In this document: positions 1 through 12,334 of the stretch, piece by piece
Layout of the letters: every line of letters begins with the position of its first letter
Position numbering within the stretch: the stretch's first letter is position 1
NCBI RefSeq assembly: GCF_000499385.1
Contig: NW_013652924.1
Coordinates: 20,001 to 48,824 of the forward strand
Length of the DNA: 28,824 nt
Direction: 5' to 3'
DNA from: Eimeria necatrix
Taxonomy: Eukaryota; Apicomplexa; Conoidasida; Eucoccidiorida; Eimeriidae
Position numbers and translations under genes: made by a program
Notes under the pieces: generated by a model
The model's database searches: none
The model's input: the letters and a program-made list of their open reading frames with translations, nothing else
What the model was told of the DNA's origin: nothing

Positions 1-379
1 GGCGAGCGGTGGAAGGTCTCGGCGTGTCAGGACGGTACATTCCTGCTGCTGCTGCTGCTGCTGCTGGGGACAGCAGCAGCCGGGAGGCCGGGGAGGAAGC
101 TGCTGCAGCGGGAGCTGCTGCTGCTGCAGCGAAGCGGGCGCAGGCGCTCGACCAGCAGCAGCAAGAGCAGCAAGAGCAGCACGCCTCGGGAGGCGTGGGG
201 CTGCTGCGGGGGGCTGTTGTTGCTATGCATGCAGCAATGAAGCGCAGCACTTTGCGGCTGCTGGGCGGAGAGCCTCCCCAGCTTCCTGCTGCAGCGGGAC
301 AGGCAGCAGCTTACGCCGAGTCCCTCAAGGCTTCGCTGGCCATGGAGTCCGAGGTCCAGGCCAACCTCCAAGTATGCCT

Positions 380-447
<68 letters not shown>

Positions 448-1715
448 AGCTGCTGCGCGCCGTCGGCGCTTACTGTTACACGAGCTTCTTCGAAGCCGTT
501 TTGCCGCTCCTACGGAGCAGCGTGGGCCGCGGGCACTTCTTCCTAGGGTTTAGGGTTTAGGGTTTAGGGTTTGGGGCTTGGGCGAGGGGCTTGTGCGATG
601 CGCGGGCGTGGGGCTGCTGCTGCTGCTGCGGCGGGGTGTACAGACAGCTGAGCTCTCGCTGCGGCAAAACCAAATGCAGCTGCTCGGCTTCTGGGCAAAC
701 AACTTCGGAGACTTTTTGCAGCTTTTCGGGGCCACCAGCCGCTCGGCCCCAATTCAAACAGCAGTGGTGGAGGAGACCCCGGAGCGCCTTTGGCTGCGCC
801 TTCTCGGGCTCGACCACGACCTCGTGAGTCCCAGCTAGCTAGCTAGCTCGCTGGCTAGCTGGCTAGCTGGCTGGCTAGCTGCCTGGCTGCCTGGCTGGCT
901 GGCTGGCTGGCTGGCTAGCTGGCTGGATAGATGGCTGGCTGGATAGATGGCTGGCTAGCTGGCCCGTTAATTTGTTAGGTAGCTAGCTGGTTACATGGCT
1001 AGCTGGTTAGATGGCTAGCTGGCTGGCTAGCTAGCTAGCTACGGCGGGCTAAGCGGGGCGGGCAGGCCCCGCGGGCTTGCTTTAGCAGCTAGCTAGCTAG
1101 CTGCGTGGCTTGCTAGCCACCGGGGCCCCTACGAAGAGGATGCGCAGCAAGTGCTGCTGCTGGGGAGCCTCCAGCAGCAGCTAGCCACTGCGCAGCTAGC
1201 CAGCCGGCAGCTAGCTGTGCTGCTGCTGCTTGCATCCGCCTGGGCGTTTCCGCAGGTGCGCTGGGCCCCTTGCCCTTCTTTCTTCACAACGAGTGACGCG
1301 CTGAAGAGTGCTTTCCCCAGGGAGTACCGCGTGAAGAGCAGCAGCTGCAGCAGCTGCAGCAGCAGCAGCAGCGGCAGCTGCAGCAGCTGCAGCAGCTGCT
1401 TCGAAGCCGAGGAGGCCTGGGTGGCCCCCTACGCCTCAGCGTTCTTCTCTAGGCACTTTGTGGGGTCTCAGGTGTACGTACAGCGCGCGCCCAGGCTAAA
1501 AGGCCTTCAGGCAGCTCACCAGCTCTTTGAAGACTGGACTCGAGGGGTCTCTCGCCGCGCTGCTGCTGCTGCCGCTGCAGCAGCAGCAGCAGCAAAACCC
1601 GGGAAGGCAGCAGCAAAACACGCAGCAGCAGCAGCAGCGGAAGAAGCCAGCGGAGCCGGGACACCTGCCACGGACGGGGACGCAGGCTCCGTGTACTCTG
1701 ACAGCGACTCCAGCA

Positions 1716-1756
<41 letters not shown>

Positions 1757-1938
1757 GGGAGCCTCATGCGGTTTCTTGTGTGGGTCCACGACGCGGCCGC
1801 TCTAGACACAGAAGACCCCAGAGAACTGCTGCCAGTGGAGGCAGCAGGGCCTGCGGACTTCAGGACTTTGGCGGAGGCCTTCGAGGCCCAAGCAGCTCGC
1901 AGGCCTGATGAGGGGCCCACTGTCGCCTGTACGCCGGC

Positions 1939-1987
<49 letters not shown>

Positions 1988-3473
1988 GGCTGCTGTTTTG
2001 CGCGCAGTCGTGGAGTGCGTAGGGCTTGTGCAGCCTCATGGGGTGTGTGTTTGTCCGCAGCTGCGCTTCTAACTAGCGGCGTTGCTGCTGCAGCAGCAGC
2101 AGCAGCAGCAGTGTCCGGAGGGGCGGGGGGCCCCACAGAGGCCCCCGCGGAGGGGGCCCCGCGGTGTTTGAAAGAAATTGTTTTTCTGAGAAGTCCTGGA
2201 GTTGTGTTTGTTTTTGATTTGGTGGAAAGTGGGCGGCAGGTGTACAGACAGTTCTGCTTCTCCTCTTCCCTCAGGGCCTCACTGGACTGCTGCTGCACCA
2301 AAAGGCTGGGGGCCCCCCTGGTGAGGGCCCCCACGGAGGCCCCTGAGCTTGCTGCAGGGTCCCTGTACCAAGTCCCTGACCTTGGGTTGGCTTCGGCTGA
2401 GGAGATTGCTGCAGCAGCAGCAGCAGCAGAAGCAGCAGCGGCGTCCGCGTCCGCTGGGGCTGAAGACGAAGGCGGACTCCACGCAGCAGCAGCAGCAGCA
2501 GCAGCAAGAGAAGCTGCGCAGCAGCTGGCCTCCAGCTTCGATTCTAAGGGCCCCTGTGCCCCCTCTCTGGTTATTGCCAGGCGGAGGGGCCCCGGGGGCC
2601 CCCGCGAGGTGTATGTACCCTCCCGCCATCTCAGGGTAAGCAGCAGCAGGGGCAAATTCTGCAGCTTCTGGGCCTTTTAAGGGACTTTGGCATTATTTAT
2701 AGAAGGCTGGCCCCTGGGTGTAGGGGCCCCTGGCCGTAGGGGCCCCTAGGCGTAGGGGCCCCTGGGCGTGGGGGCCCCTGGGCCTAGGGGCCCCTAGGCG
2801 TAGGGGCCCCTGGGCATAGGGGCCCTTGGGCCTAGGGGCCCTTGGGCCTAGGGGCCCCTTGGCATAGGGGCCCTTGGGCCTAGGGGCCCCTTGGCATAGG
2901 GGCCCTTGGGGCTAGGGGCCCTTGCTCCAAGGGGCCCTTGCGCGTAGGGGCCTAGGGGCCCCTGTGCCTAGGGGCCCCTATGCGTAGGGGCCCTTGGGGC
3001 CCCGGGTGTGCCTAGGGGCCCCTGTGCCTAGGGGCCCCTGGGCCTAGGGGCCCCTGGGGCCCCGGATGTGCCCAGGGGCCCCTGTGGCTAGGGGCCCCTG
3101 GGGCCCCGGGTCCCCGGGGCCGCCGTTTGCGCAGTGTGGGGTGTTGGGGCGGGTGGGATCGGGCGATCCCGGCGGGGCGTGGTGCCGCGGGATCGGGCGA
3201 TCCCGGGTGCGGGTCTGCATGCGCGTGTGGTCAGGGCCTTTTGCCTTTTTGTCTTTTGGAGGACTTTGAGTTTTGGGTTTGCGACGAACTTTCTCTTCTT
3301 ACTGGTTACCAGCGGCCGCAGGCAGCAGCGCGTGCGCTGCGGCCTTTTCGGGTGTACGTACACCTCATCCACACTGCCGAGGGGCCCGGGCTGGCTGCCG
3401 AGGCCAGCGCACTCATCCGCAGAGTCCCGCTGAAGCCTCGCAAGCAGGCAGCCAAGCGCGCAGCAGCAGCAGC

Positions 3474-3519
<46 letters not shown>

Positions 3520-3977
3520 GGCTTCGAGGAGGCGGAGGAAGACCCCGCTGCGCCTGCGGAGACCCTCGTTAACCTCCTCCTGGCCCCAGAAGAATCCCCC
3601 TTGGCCCACTTAAGAGAAAGTCTTCTTAGAGTTGAGGCCCTCAGCCACATTCTCGTTTGGACCCAAGCAGCAAGGGGCCCCCGGGGGCCCCACGACGTCG
3701 AGGCCCTTAGCTGCGAGGGCGGGGGCATTGACGCCATAGAGCTGCCCAGGTAGGCGCTCCTTGTTGCTGCGCCGCTGCAGTCTTCCGTGCTGCAACAGGC
3801 AGCAGCAGCAAGCAGCAGCAGCTGCTGCAGCTGCTGCTGCTGCTGCTGCTGGATCGCGGGGTTGCTGCTAATCCTGGGGAGCTCAGCCAGACTGTCTTGC
3901 GCTTGTCTTATGGTTTTTGCCGCAGACTGGGCGTGTCCTTCAAGGCCGTGCGGCTGCCGCAGCGCCCGCCTGCTCCT

Positions 3978-4017
<40 letters not shown>

Positions 4018-4256
4018 CGCCGCAGGTGAAGTTTGTGTGCGAGCAGCACGCAGGGTTGTTTCTGGCTTCGGGCGACATCCTGCGCTCGCCGCTGGCCTCC
4101 CGAGTGCTGCAGGGGCTGCAGCCTTCGCTGCTGCTGTCGAATGACGAGGGGGAACTCTTTTTGCTGCTTGCTGCTTCGAACAAGCCCTTGAGAGTGCTGC
4201 GCAACCCTCTGGCTAGGGATTTGCTGCTGGCCCCGCAGGAGCCTTCTGGCGGCGCC

Positions 4257-4297
<41 letters not shown>

Positions 4298-5198
4298 CAA
4301 CTCGTTCAACCCGTGGGCAGCAGCGCAGCGACAGCGCGAAGTCGACGAGCGGCTGCTGCTGCAGGCAGACCTGGTGAGCTGCAGCAGCAAAAACACTGCT
4401 TGTGCTGCTGCTGGTCTAGTTAATTCTGTCCCTTTTGCTGTTTTTTTTCGCCGGCCTAAACCGCCGTAGCTCCGTGCTAGGAAGCCACTTGCCCTCACGC
4501 AGGAGCGCATTGATGATGGCCAGCTAGCGGCCGGCTAGCTGCCAGCTAGCTGCCAGCTAGCTGCCCTCTAACTGCTAGCTAGCTGCCCTCTAGGTGCCCT
4601 CTAGCTGCCTACTAGCTGCCAGTTAGCTGGCCTCCGGCTGTCCATTAGCTGCCTTCTGGCTGCCCTCTCGCTGCCCTGTAGCTGCCCACTAGCTCCAGCT
4701 AGCTGTGAGCTAGCTGGCAGCTAGCTGGCAGCTGGCTGTGAGCTAGCTGGCAGCTAGCTGGCAGCTAGCTGTGAGCTATCTGTGAGCTAGCTGGCAGCTA
4801 GCTGGCAGCTAGCTGGCAGCTAGCTGTGAGCTAGCTGTGAGCCAGCTGGCAGCTAGCTGGCAGCTAGCTGGCAGCTAGCTGGCAGCTAGCTGGCAGCTAG
4901 CTGGGTGGCGGGCGTGTGCTGAAGGGTGGGGGTGTGTGGTGTGGGGCCCCGGGGCCCCTGTGCGCAGGTGCTGGACTGCGCGACTCCGGAAGTGGTGTTT
5001 GACCCTTCGGAGAGCAGCTGGCTGTCTTCGTTTCGAGGGGCGCGGCACTTCTTGTGCAGTTTGCATGCATCTCGATCTTTTTTGTTTATTCCGACAGTTG
5101 CTGCTGGGCTTTACGTGCTGCTGCTGCGGTACCTCAGCAGGCAGTTCGAGGCGGTCTGCGCGCTGGCGGACTCGCTGTCGCTGTCGGAGGAGGACGGC

Positions 5199-5231
<33 letters not shown>

Positions 5232-5408
5232 GATGCAGCAGCAGCAGCAGCAGGCCTGGGCGAGGAGGGCGAGATCTGGAAACTCATCAACGCAGTCATG
5301 AGCAGAAGCGAAGACCCCCACCCCGACGCGGTTGCTGCGCGGCTGCGGCTGTGGCTGGCTGCGAGCCGGCAGGGGCTGACTCCGCAGCCCAGCGAGGCCG
5401 CCGCGGGC

Positions 5409-5445
<37 letters not shown>

Positions 5446-6493
5446 GGGAGTCCGGGGGCGGCCGCGCCCGCAGCGCGCACTGGAAGAAGCGCTTCGGGGG
5501 CCTCCTCGCGAGGCCCTGGGGAGTCGGCCGATCCCACAAAAGCCTCCTCGGAGAGGCCCCTGCATGCAGCCGCAGCGGGGCCCGCGTGGAGGCCTCTTGG
5601 CCGCTGGCCCGGGACCTTTTGGCTTATGTTCGCAGGCAGCAGTTTGTGTCTGCGGGCTGCCGGCTGCCTCTTTCTGAGGAGTTGGCGCTGCTGCGCCTCT
5701 GCCAGGGGGGCCCCCCCCAGTCCCTCCCCGAGCTCGCCAACAGAGTCGCCGTCCTCGAGGCCCTGCTGCAGCCGCCCGCCGCCGCTGCTGCTGCTGCGGG
5801 GGCCCCCGGGGCCCCCGGGGCCCCCGGGGGCCCCGGGGGCCCCCCGGGCCCCGAAGGGCTGGGGCTGCTGCTGCAGGCCGAGGGGGTGCAGGCCGTGCGC
5901 ATAGGCTGTCCAGCCCCCCCGCATGTGGAGGACTTCGACTCTGTAGAAGACTTGACAGCTTTGGAGCCTCTGAGTTGCTTGACAGCCTTGGCGGAGGCGT
6001 GCGGGGGCCCCCTGGTGTACCGGAGGCCCGAGGAGGAGGCCCTGAGGGGCCCCGAGGGCCTCGACTTCGTGCACAAGACCCTCGAGAGGGGCCCCAAGAC
6101 TGCAGACTTCCTGCTGCTGTACGAGCTGCTGACGGACAGCCTCCCGCTGCGGGTGGCCCCCGGGGAGGCCCCCCGGCTGTGGGGGGCCCTGCTGCTGCGC
6201 TGCTTGCCCGCGTGGGACCTCCGCAGCAAAGGCCGGCTGCAGTCCATTCTGCGGCTGCTGCTGGCCAACCCGCAGCTAGCTGGCAGCTTCCCGCAGCTGC
6301 AGGAGGAGAAGAAGTCCCGCCTTCCTCTGGGCCTGGCCTTTCGCTCCCCCGAGCCGCTGCAGCAGCTCTTTAAGGACATCACTGAGGCTTTGCTGCACTT
6401 GAGAGACACAGCGCAGCTTCGGCTGCCTCCCGTGGCCCCCGAGGGCCTCCTAGGTCCTTTGCCCCACTCCACTGCGGTGCGTCACTCCCGGCT

Positions 6494-6540
<47 letters not shown>

Positions 6541-6661
6541 GGAGCGCTGCGACTGGCGGGGGGCCTCAAAAGAGGCAAAACGCCTTTTGCGGGGACCCAG
6601 CAGCTACAAAGGGCTCTAGCGGCGGCGCCTGCTGCCGCCCACGGGGGCCCCTGCGGGCCCA

Positions 6662-6699
<38 letters not shown>

Positions 6700-6889
6700 T
6701 GATCTCTGCTGCTGCCTGCGGGGTGTGTGTCTCCACAGGTCTTCGGGGCCTCGCACTGGACGCGGCGTCTCCTTGTGTCTCCTCGAGCAGCAGATTGTTC
6801 TTGCGAAGGCCGGCTGCTGCTGCCAGTCGATGGCGCCCAGTACGCCCACGTCATGGAGGCTGCAGCTGCGCAGGCCTTTGCTGCTGCGG

Positions 6890-6921
<32 letters not shown>

Positions 6922-7600
6922 TGCGGCGCGTCGCAGCAGGAGCAGCTGCGGGAGGCCCGCGCAGCAGCAGCAGCAGTCGCGCGAGAAGTGGTTGTGGGGC
7001 CCGAGCTGCTGGGGGCCCTCATCAGGAAGCCCCTGGAGACAGTTGTGGGCCCCACAGTTGTCTGTTTTGCTGCTGCAGCAGGCCCAGGGGCGCAGCAGGG
7101 CCGCCTGCCCTTTGACTTAACTCTCGATCCCGTCTCCTCCACAAGCATAGGAAAGAAGACCATTGCGAGGCTTCAAAAGGAGGTCGAGGCCCACGCCAAG
7201 CAGGTCGGCCCCCTCTTGCTGCTGTTGCTGCTGCTGCTGCTGCAGCTGCTGCTGCAGCGGCAGCGGGAGCGGCGCGAAACCGCTGCTGCTGCTGCTGCTG
7301 CTGCTGCTGTGCTTCCTGCGTAGTGTCTGCTGCGGGGTTGTGTGCGGTGTCGCTGTGCTGCAGCAGCAGCAAAGCTCCCGCCGCCTTTGCCTCTCAGGCT
7401 TCCGGGAGGAAGAGATTGCAGCTTTGCTGCTGTCTCCGTCTTGCCTAGCAGCAAGAGTCTCCGAATTGGCTGCGCTGCGGCAGCGGCTGCTGCAGGGCTT
7501 TCTTAAGGACGGGCGCTTCACTGAGCGGGGCATTCGGCTGCTGCAGGCCTTGGTGGCTCACGTGGAGGGGCTGGACTTTGCTGCTGTCGAGCCGCAGCAG

Positions 7601-7633
<33 letters not shown>

Positions 7634-8064
7634 AACGAGCTGCTGCTGGAAGCGATGCAGCGCCAAGAAGAAATCGACAGCAAAGATGTCAGCCCCTGGA
7701 GGCTGCGCTGCATGCAGTGGGCCTTTGCCTTAGGAAGAGCAGCAGGAACTGAAGCAGCAGTTTCCTTCGACTCTCTCGTGTCTCTTTCCATGTCCAAGCA
7801 CGCGGAGCAGATTCTGCTGCTCCTCAACCCTTTCCTCACCCCAAGTAAGCCGCGCCAAGCGCTGCTGCTGCTGCTGCTGCTGCTGCTGCCGCTGCAGCAG
7901 CAGCTGCTGCAGCGGCTGCGCAGGAGGCAACAGGAGGTAGCAGGCAGCTGCTGCTGCGCTTCAGCTGCTGGATAAGCAGCAGGCGACTTTGTGGTTCAGT
8001 GCAGCAGCAAGCGCCAGCGCGCAGAGCGCCATGTGGCCAGGCGTCCACAGTGAGCTCACGTTCG

Positions 8065-8107
<43 letters not shown>

Positions 8108-8365
8108 TGTGGCTGCTGCGCAGAAGTCGTCCAAGACATCCTGAGTCTTGTGGGGGCGGTGATGCTGGCGGTGAACCGCCGCGCCCAAATCTGCCGCTGC
8201 CTGCAGGCGACAGTTGAGTTGATGCAGCTGCTGAAGACTTTCTCCACTCGCGCCCGAGTGGCAGCCCAGGAAGACAGCAAGCAGCAGCAGCAGCAGCAGC
8301 AGCAGCTGCAGCTGCAGCAGCGCGTGGCTCCGGGGGGCTTTGTGGCGAGAGCAGCAGCGCCGCCC

Positions 8366-8397
<32 letters not shown>

Positions 8398-8517
8398 CCC
8401 CGCAATGCGGCGGCTGCTGTCGCAGGCCGTGCCTGCTTTGCACATGAAGGCCCAGTCTGTTGCCGAGCTCGTCAGCAGCGAGCGGCACTACATGCGCGAG
8501 CTGCCGGCCTCCGCCGC

Positions 8518-8550
<33 letters not shown>

Positions 8551-9217
8551 AGCACGGGAGCCGGGTGCAGCAGCTGCTGCCCCGGGGGCTGCTGCAGCAG
8601 CAGCCGGGGCGCTGTACGACCCGCGCTACCTGGTGTTTGAATTCGCGTACAGTTTGCTGCTGCGGCGGTCGCAGGTGCTGCTGCTGCAGCAGTTTCGAGA
8701 AAGCGTGAAGGCCGGGCGCTCGCTGTGCCACCAAATGATAATGGGGGCTGGGAAAACAACAGTGGTGGCGCCGCTGCTGGCTTTGCTGCTGGCGGACGGG
8801 CAGCAGCTGGTGGTGTCAGTGGTTCCTGCTGCGCTGCTGCACTTCTCGCGTGCTGCGCTGCGGGAGCGCTTCAGCGCCATTTTCCAAAAAGGAGTTTTCG
8901 TTCTTTCTTTCTCGAGACAAGACGAAGTCTCTGCTGCTCTTTACCTCAAGTTGCTGCAGACGCGGGACAGCCGCGGGATCGTCATTGCCACCCCCACAGC
9001 CGTCAAGTCCTTTTTGCTGAAGGCCCTCCACCTCATGCACGTGCTGCAGGCAGCAGCAGCAGGTGCTGCAGCAAAGGGGGCCCTCGAGAGGGGCCTCACT
9101 GCCGTGGAGAACATCGGCGCTTCCCACCTCAGAAAACTCCAGTCCCACTTCTCCAAGCTCCTCAGAATGCCCAAAGCCGGTCAGTCACCCGCAGCAGCAG
9201 CAGCAGCAGCAGCAGCC

Positions 9218-9256
<39 letters not shown>

Positions 9257-9795
9257 ACAGCAGCAGCAGCAGCAGCAGCGGGGGGCGGTGCGTGTGTGTG
9301 CAGCAGCAGGGGGGCCCCTGGAGGGGCTGGAGGCGTCGGCGCTGGGGGCCCCGCAGCTGCTGAGTGACCAGCAGCTGCGGTGCTGCCGGCGGCAGCTGGA
9401 CATGTCGCTGCGGGTGTTGGAGTTGTTCAAAAATGGAATTTTAATAATTGACGAAATTGATGAAGTGCTGCAGCCTCTGAAGAGTGAGCTGCACTGGCCG
9501 CTGGGCCCGAGGCAGCCGCTGGACTTCACGGCCAAGCAGGGCTTTGCTGCTGCTGCGGGGCCGCAGCAGCAGCGGCCCGGGGCCCCGCTGCAGCTCGGCC
9601 AGCAGCAGTCCGCTGCTGCTGCTGCCGCTGCTGCCGCTGCTGCTGCTGCTGCCGACGGCGTCACCGAACCCCTCATTTCCCCCAGACAAACTGAACAGCC
9701 GCTGCAGTGGCTCTTCGAAGATGACGAGGGCATGCGCTGGCAGCTTCCCTGGTTTCTCCTCGACGCAATTTTCTACTTCTACAGGTACGCTGCAG

Positions 9796-9830
<35 letters not shown>

Positions 9831-10661
9831 GAGCCGAGGCCCGCCGCTGCAGCAGCGAGGCCCCGCAGAAGCAGCAGCAAGGGAGCAGCAGGTGCTGTGT
9901 CTTTGTGGGTGCAGCGGGAAAACAACTGTTTCCTGCACTGGCACTGCGGAGACTTGGCGGCTGCTGGGGCTGATTCGGCGGCAGCTGCAGCAGGGAGTGC
10001 AGCAAAAGGCGCTGCAGCAAAGTCCCCATTTGCTGCTGCTGTCCCCCGCCTGGTACCACGACAACCTCAAGCCGCTGCTGGCCCCCTGGCTGGGCCTTTT
10101 CTTTCGCCTCAAGAAGCTCACGGGCCTTTCCCAGGAGCAGCAGCAGCAGTACATTGTGAGCACGCAGCAGCAGCTGCAGCGCAGCAGCAGCTGCAGCACA
10201 AGAAAGAAGCAGCACCAGAGCTGCCTAGGGGCCCTTAGGAGACAGACACAGCAGACAGAACCACGAAAACAGATGCAGAAAATAAAAAGCACTAAAACGC
10301 TGGGACTTGCTGCTTGGTGGCGGCCCCAACCGAAGCAGCAGCAGCAGCAGCAGCAGCATCTGCTGCTGCTGCTGGCGCTGCTGCTGCTGGCGCTGCTGCC
10401 TGCTTGCTGCTGCAGCTGCTGCTGCGTGCTGCTTGCTGTGTGCTGCTGCTTGCTGCAGCTGCTGCCGCTGCACATTTGCCCCTCAAACCCCGCTGCAGGC
10501 TCGCTGGAAACTGGGGGGGGCCTCTATTCTGGACTTTTTGATGCAGTGGAAAGGCTGCCAGAGTTTCACTTGAAGACTCTGAACTTGGCTCGGGAGTGGC
10601 TGTGTTCTTTGCTGCCGCATGCGCTGCAGAAGGCCAACAGAGTGCAGTGAGAAAGCTGCTT

Positions 10662-10692
<31 letters not shown>

Positions 10693-10818
10693 GCCTTCGC
10701 TCCTGCCTTCCTTTCCACTCGCTTTTTCTGTCTTCTTTTCTGCTGCTGCTGCTTCTCCTTGCTGCTGCCCTCCTCTCTTCTTTCTGCCTCGCTGCATGCA
10801 CTCTGCACGTAGCAGCTC

Positions 10819-10855
<37 letters not shown>

Positions 10856-12139
10856 GAAATGGCCCAGAGAAAGCCTCAGAGAGGCTGGGCTGGGGCTGCT
10901 GCGGCGTTTGCAGCAGTGCCTCTGCATGCGAGTTTGCCTTTGCATCTTTTCAGTCTCTTTCTTTCGTTTTCCTCTCCTTTCTTTCTCTTCCTCTATCTTT
11001 ATTTCTTTCTGTTTCTTTTTATTTTTAATTTATTTCTGTTCTCTCTGCGCCCTTTTTCAATTAAATATAATAGACACTTAGCCGCATGTGCTTGTGTGTA
11101 AAGCCCCGCTTATGCCTGCAAATAAGTGCGTTTGACTGCAGAGTTATGTAATAAATTGCTTCTTTATATGTATAATATTTGTACACCTATATCTTTAGTG
11201 GCACACACACATGTATGTATGCATATACAGATGATACACTTTCATATATCTACATGGATATTATCTATATACAGAGAAAAGCATTTATATGTACAATATG
11301 CATATATATATATGCATATATATATACATATATATTATCTATATACAGAGAAAAGCATTTATATGTACAATATATATATACATATATGTATATATATTAT
11401 GCAGAAGCACTCCTATGTATATGTATTTGTACCGAAGCACTTATATGCATAAATATATAAAGAAGCACTTAAGCATATGCATACCTACAACAGCACTGAC
11501 ATGCAAATATAAAGAAGCTCTTGTACACACACAAAATCCTTCCAAGACAAACACAGGAAAAGACTTTAGAGTGCATTTGTGCAGAATGTCGAGAACATTT
11601 AAAACTTTTCCAAAGTTGCCTCCTGCACTTCAAAGTCTTCAGCTGCAGCACTAGATGCTTTGTGTCTCTGGCCCGTATTTTCGAGCCCCTGGCGCGTACT
11701 GCTGCTGCTGCTGCTGCTGCTGCTGGTTGCGGTGCAGCTACGGGCTGCTGACGTCTGAGGAGGTGGAGGAGGGTCTGTTGTTGGGGGCTTTGTCTCGGAG
11801 TCGGCAGCTGCTGGCAGTTCCGTTTCTCGGCAAAGATGCTCCCTCTCCAGCTTCGGAGTTCTCCCACCCCGATGTCTTAATAGGCCTCACAATTCTGGCC
11901 TACAGGTACCAGGGGCTGCGCCGCGAGGACTTGGGGGCCCTCCTGGCGGACCAGCTGGCCCGCCAGGAGGCCTCGGGGGGCCCCCCCGCCTCGAGGGCCC
12001 CCGCCCGCGAATTCGCGGACTGGGTGTGGGCTGCAGGCGGCAGAGTCCGCGGGCTGCACCGCGTGCGGCCTCGGGCCCACGAGTGGCAGCAAGACCTCGC
12101 CGCCCTGGCCAGCGACGCCCGCCGCCAGCTGCTGCTGCT

Positions 12140-12172
<33 letters not shown>

Positions 12173-12299
12173 GCAGCAGGGGCTGGGCCGAGAGCGGGCG
12201 GACCCTTTTGCGGGGATCGAAGAGACCGGCGGGAACGCGGGGGAAGACGGAGGGGAGGCCCGACGGCCCAGCGAGTCGCTGGCGGGCAGTGCAGCCGCT

Positions 12300-12334
<35 letters not shown>

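Larger units (their letters stand above)
3..2635 (+). other. N-terminal exons of the giant gene, poorly conserved
   Basis: Open segments joined by plausible splice sites: donor GTATGC at 372, acceptor CTAG before 450, acceptor TACAG before 644, donor GTGAGT at 824, donor GTACGC at 1929, acceptor CCGCAG before 2061, and donor GTAAGC at 2636. The protein has Ala, Ser and Gln runs between more normal segments, for example QLLGFWANNFGDFLQLFG near 680-730, a segment around 1755-1915 rich in charged residues, and EIVFLRSPGVVFVFDLVE near 2175-2230. I recognise no domain here. The segments are assigned to the giant gene only because frame and phase carry into the conserved exons from 3262. The end of the second exon is ambiguous, since GTGGGC at 522 and GTTTAG at 555 both keep phase 0. 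The start near 1097-1117 is also ambiguous. Confidence 0.6.
3262..7844 (+). other. Conserved N-terminal half upstream of the ATPase core
   Basis: Six exons carry blocks I recognise from plant and protist relatives. In order: ALSHILVW (about 3640-3660); IELPR split over the 3749/3926 junction, then LGVSFKAV; a poly-Gln run; LLLSNDEGELFLLL (about 4130-4170); SFLFIPTVAAGLYVLLLRYL (about 5080-5140) with RQFEAVCALADS; DPHPDAVAARLRL (about 5310-5350); and LPFDLTLDPVSS near 7110-7140. The exon 7364-7844 ends in LLLLNPFLTP, which joins at phase 1 to VVQDILSLVGAVMLAVNRR at 8124. Exon 4968-6476 also carries a Gly-Ala-Pro collagen-like stretch coded by GGGGCCCCC at about 5796-5850. No enzyme motif is visible. 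The 7204-7363 intron is the weakest boundary of this part. Confidence 0.85.

Noticed and set aside
9..449. Open frames ending in long poly-Cys or poly-Leu, as possible metal-binding or membrane proteins
   Set aside because: They are CTG introns read through. The same pattern recurs at every CTG run on either strand, and splice sites remove them.
1516..2655. Long minus-strand open frame opposite exons of the giant gene
   Set aside because: CAG/CTG DNA is open on both strands. No family resemblance is seen, and the plus strand carries the conserved gene.
3306..4510. Minus-strand frames rich in Leu and Ala
   Set aside because: Shadows of exons 3262-3749 and 3926-4373, made of reversed triplet repeats.
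7845..8123. An extra exon of the giant gene reading LLDKQQATLWFSAAS
   Set aside because: No donor/acceptor phase fits. Skipping it joins NPFLTP to VVQDILSLVG in phase 1, which matches relatives.
11126..11460. Tyr/Ile-rich frame in the AT-rich island as a small protein
   Set aside because: It only translates TATA/CATA repeats, overlaps other equally open frames, and lies inside an intron with matching phases on both sides.
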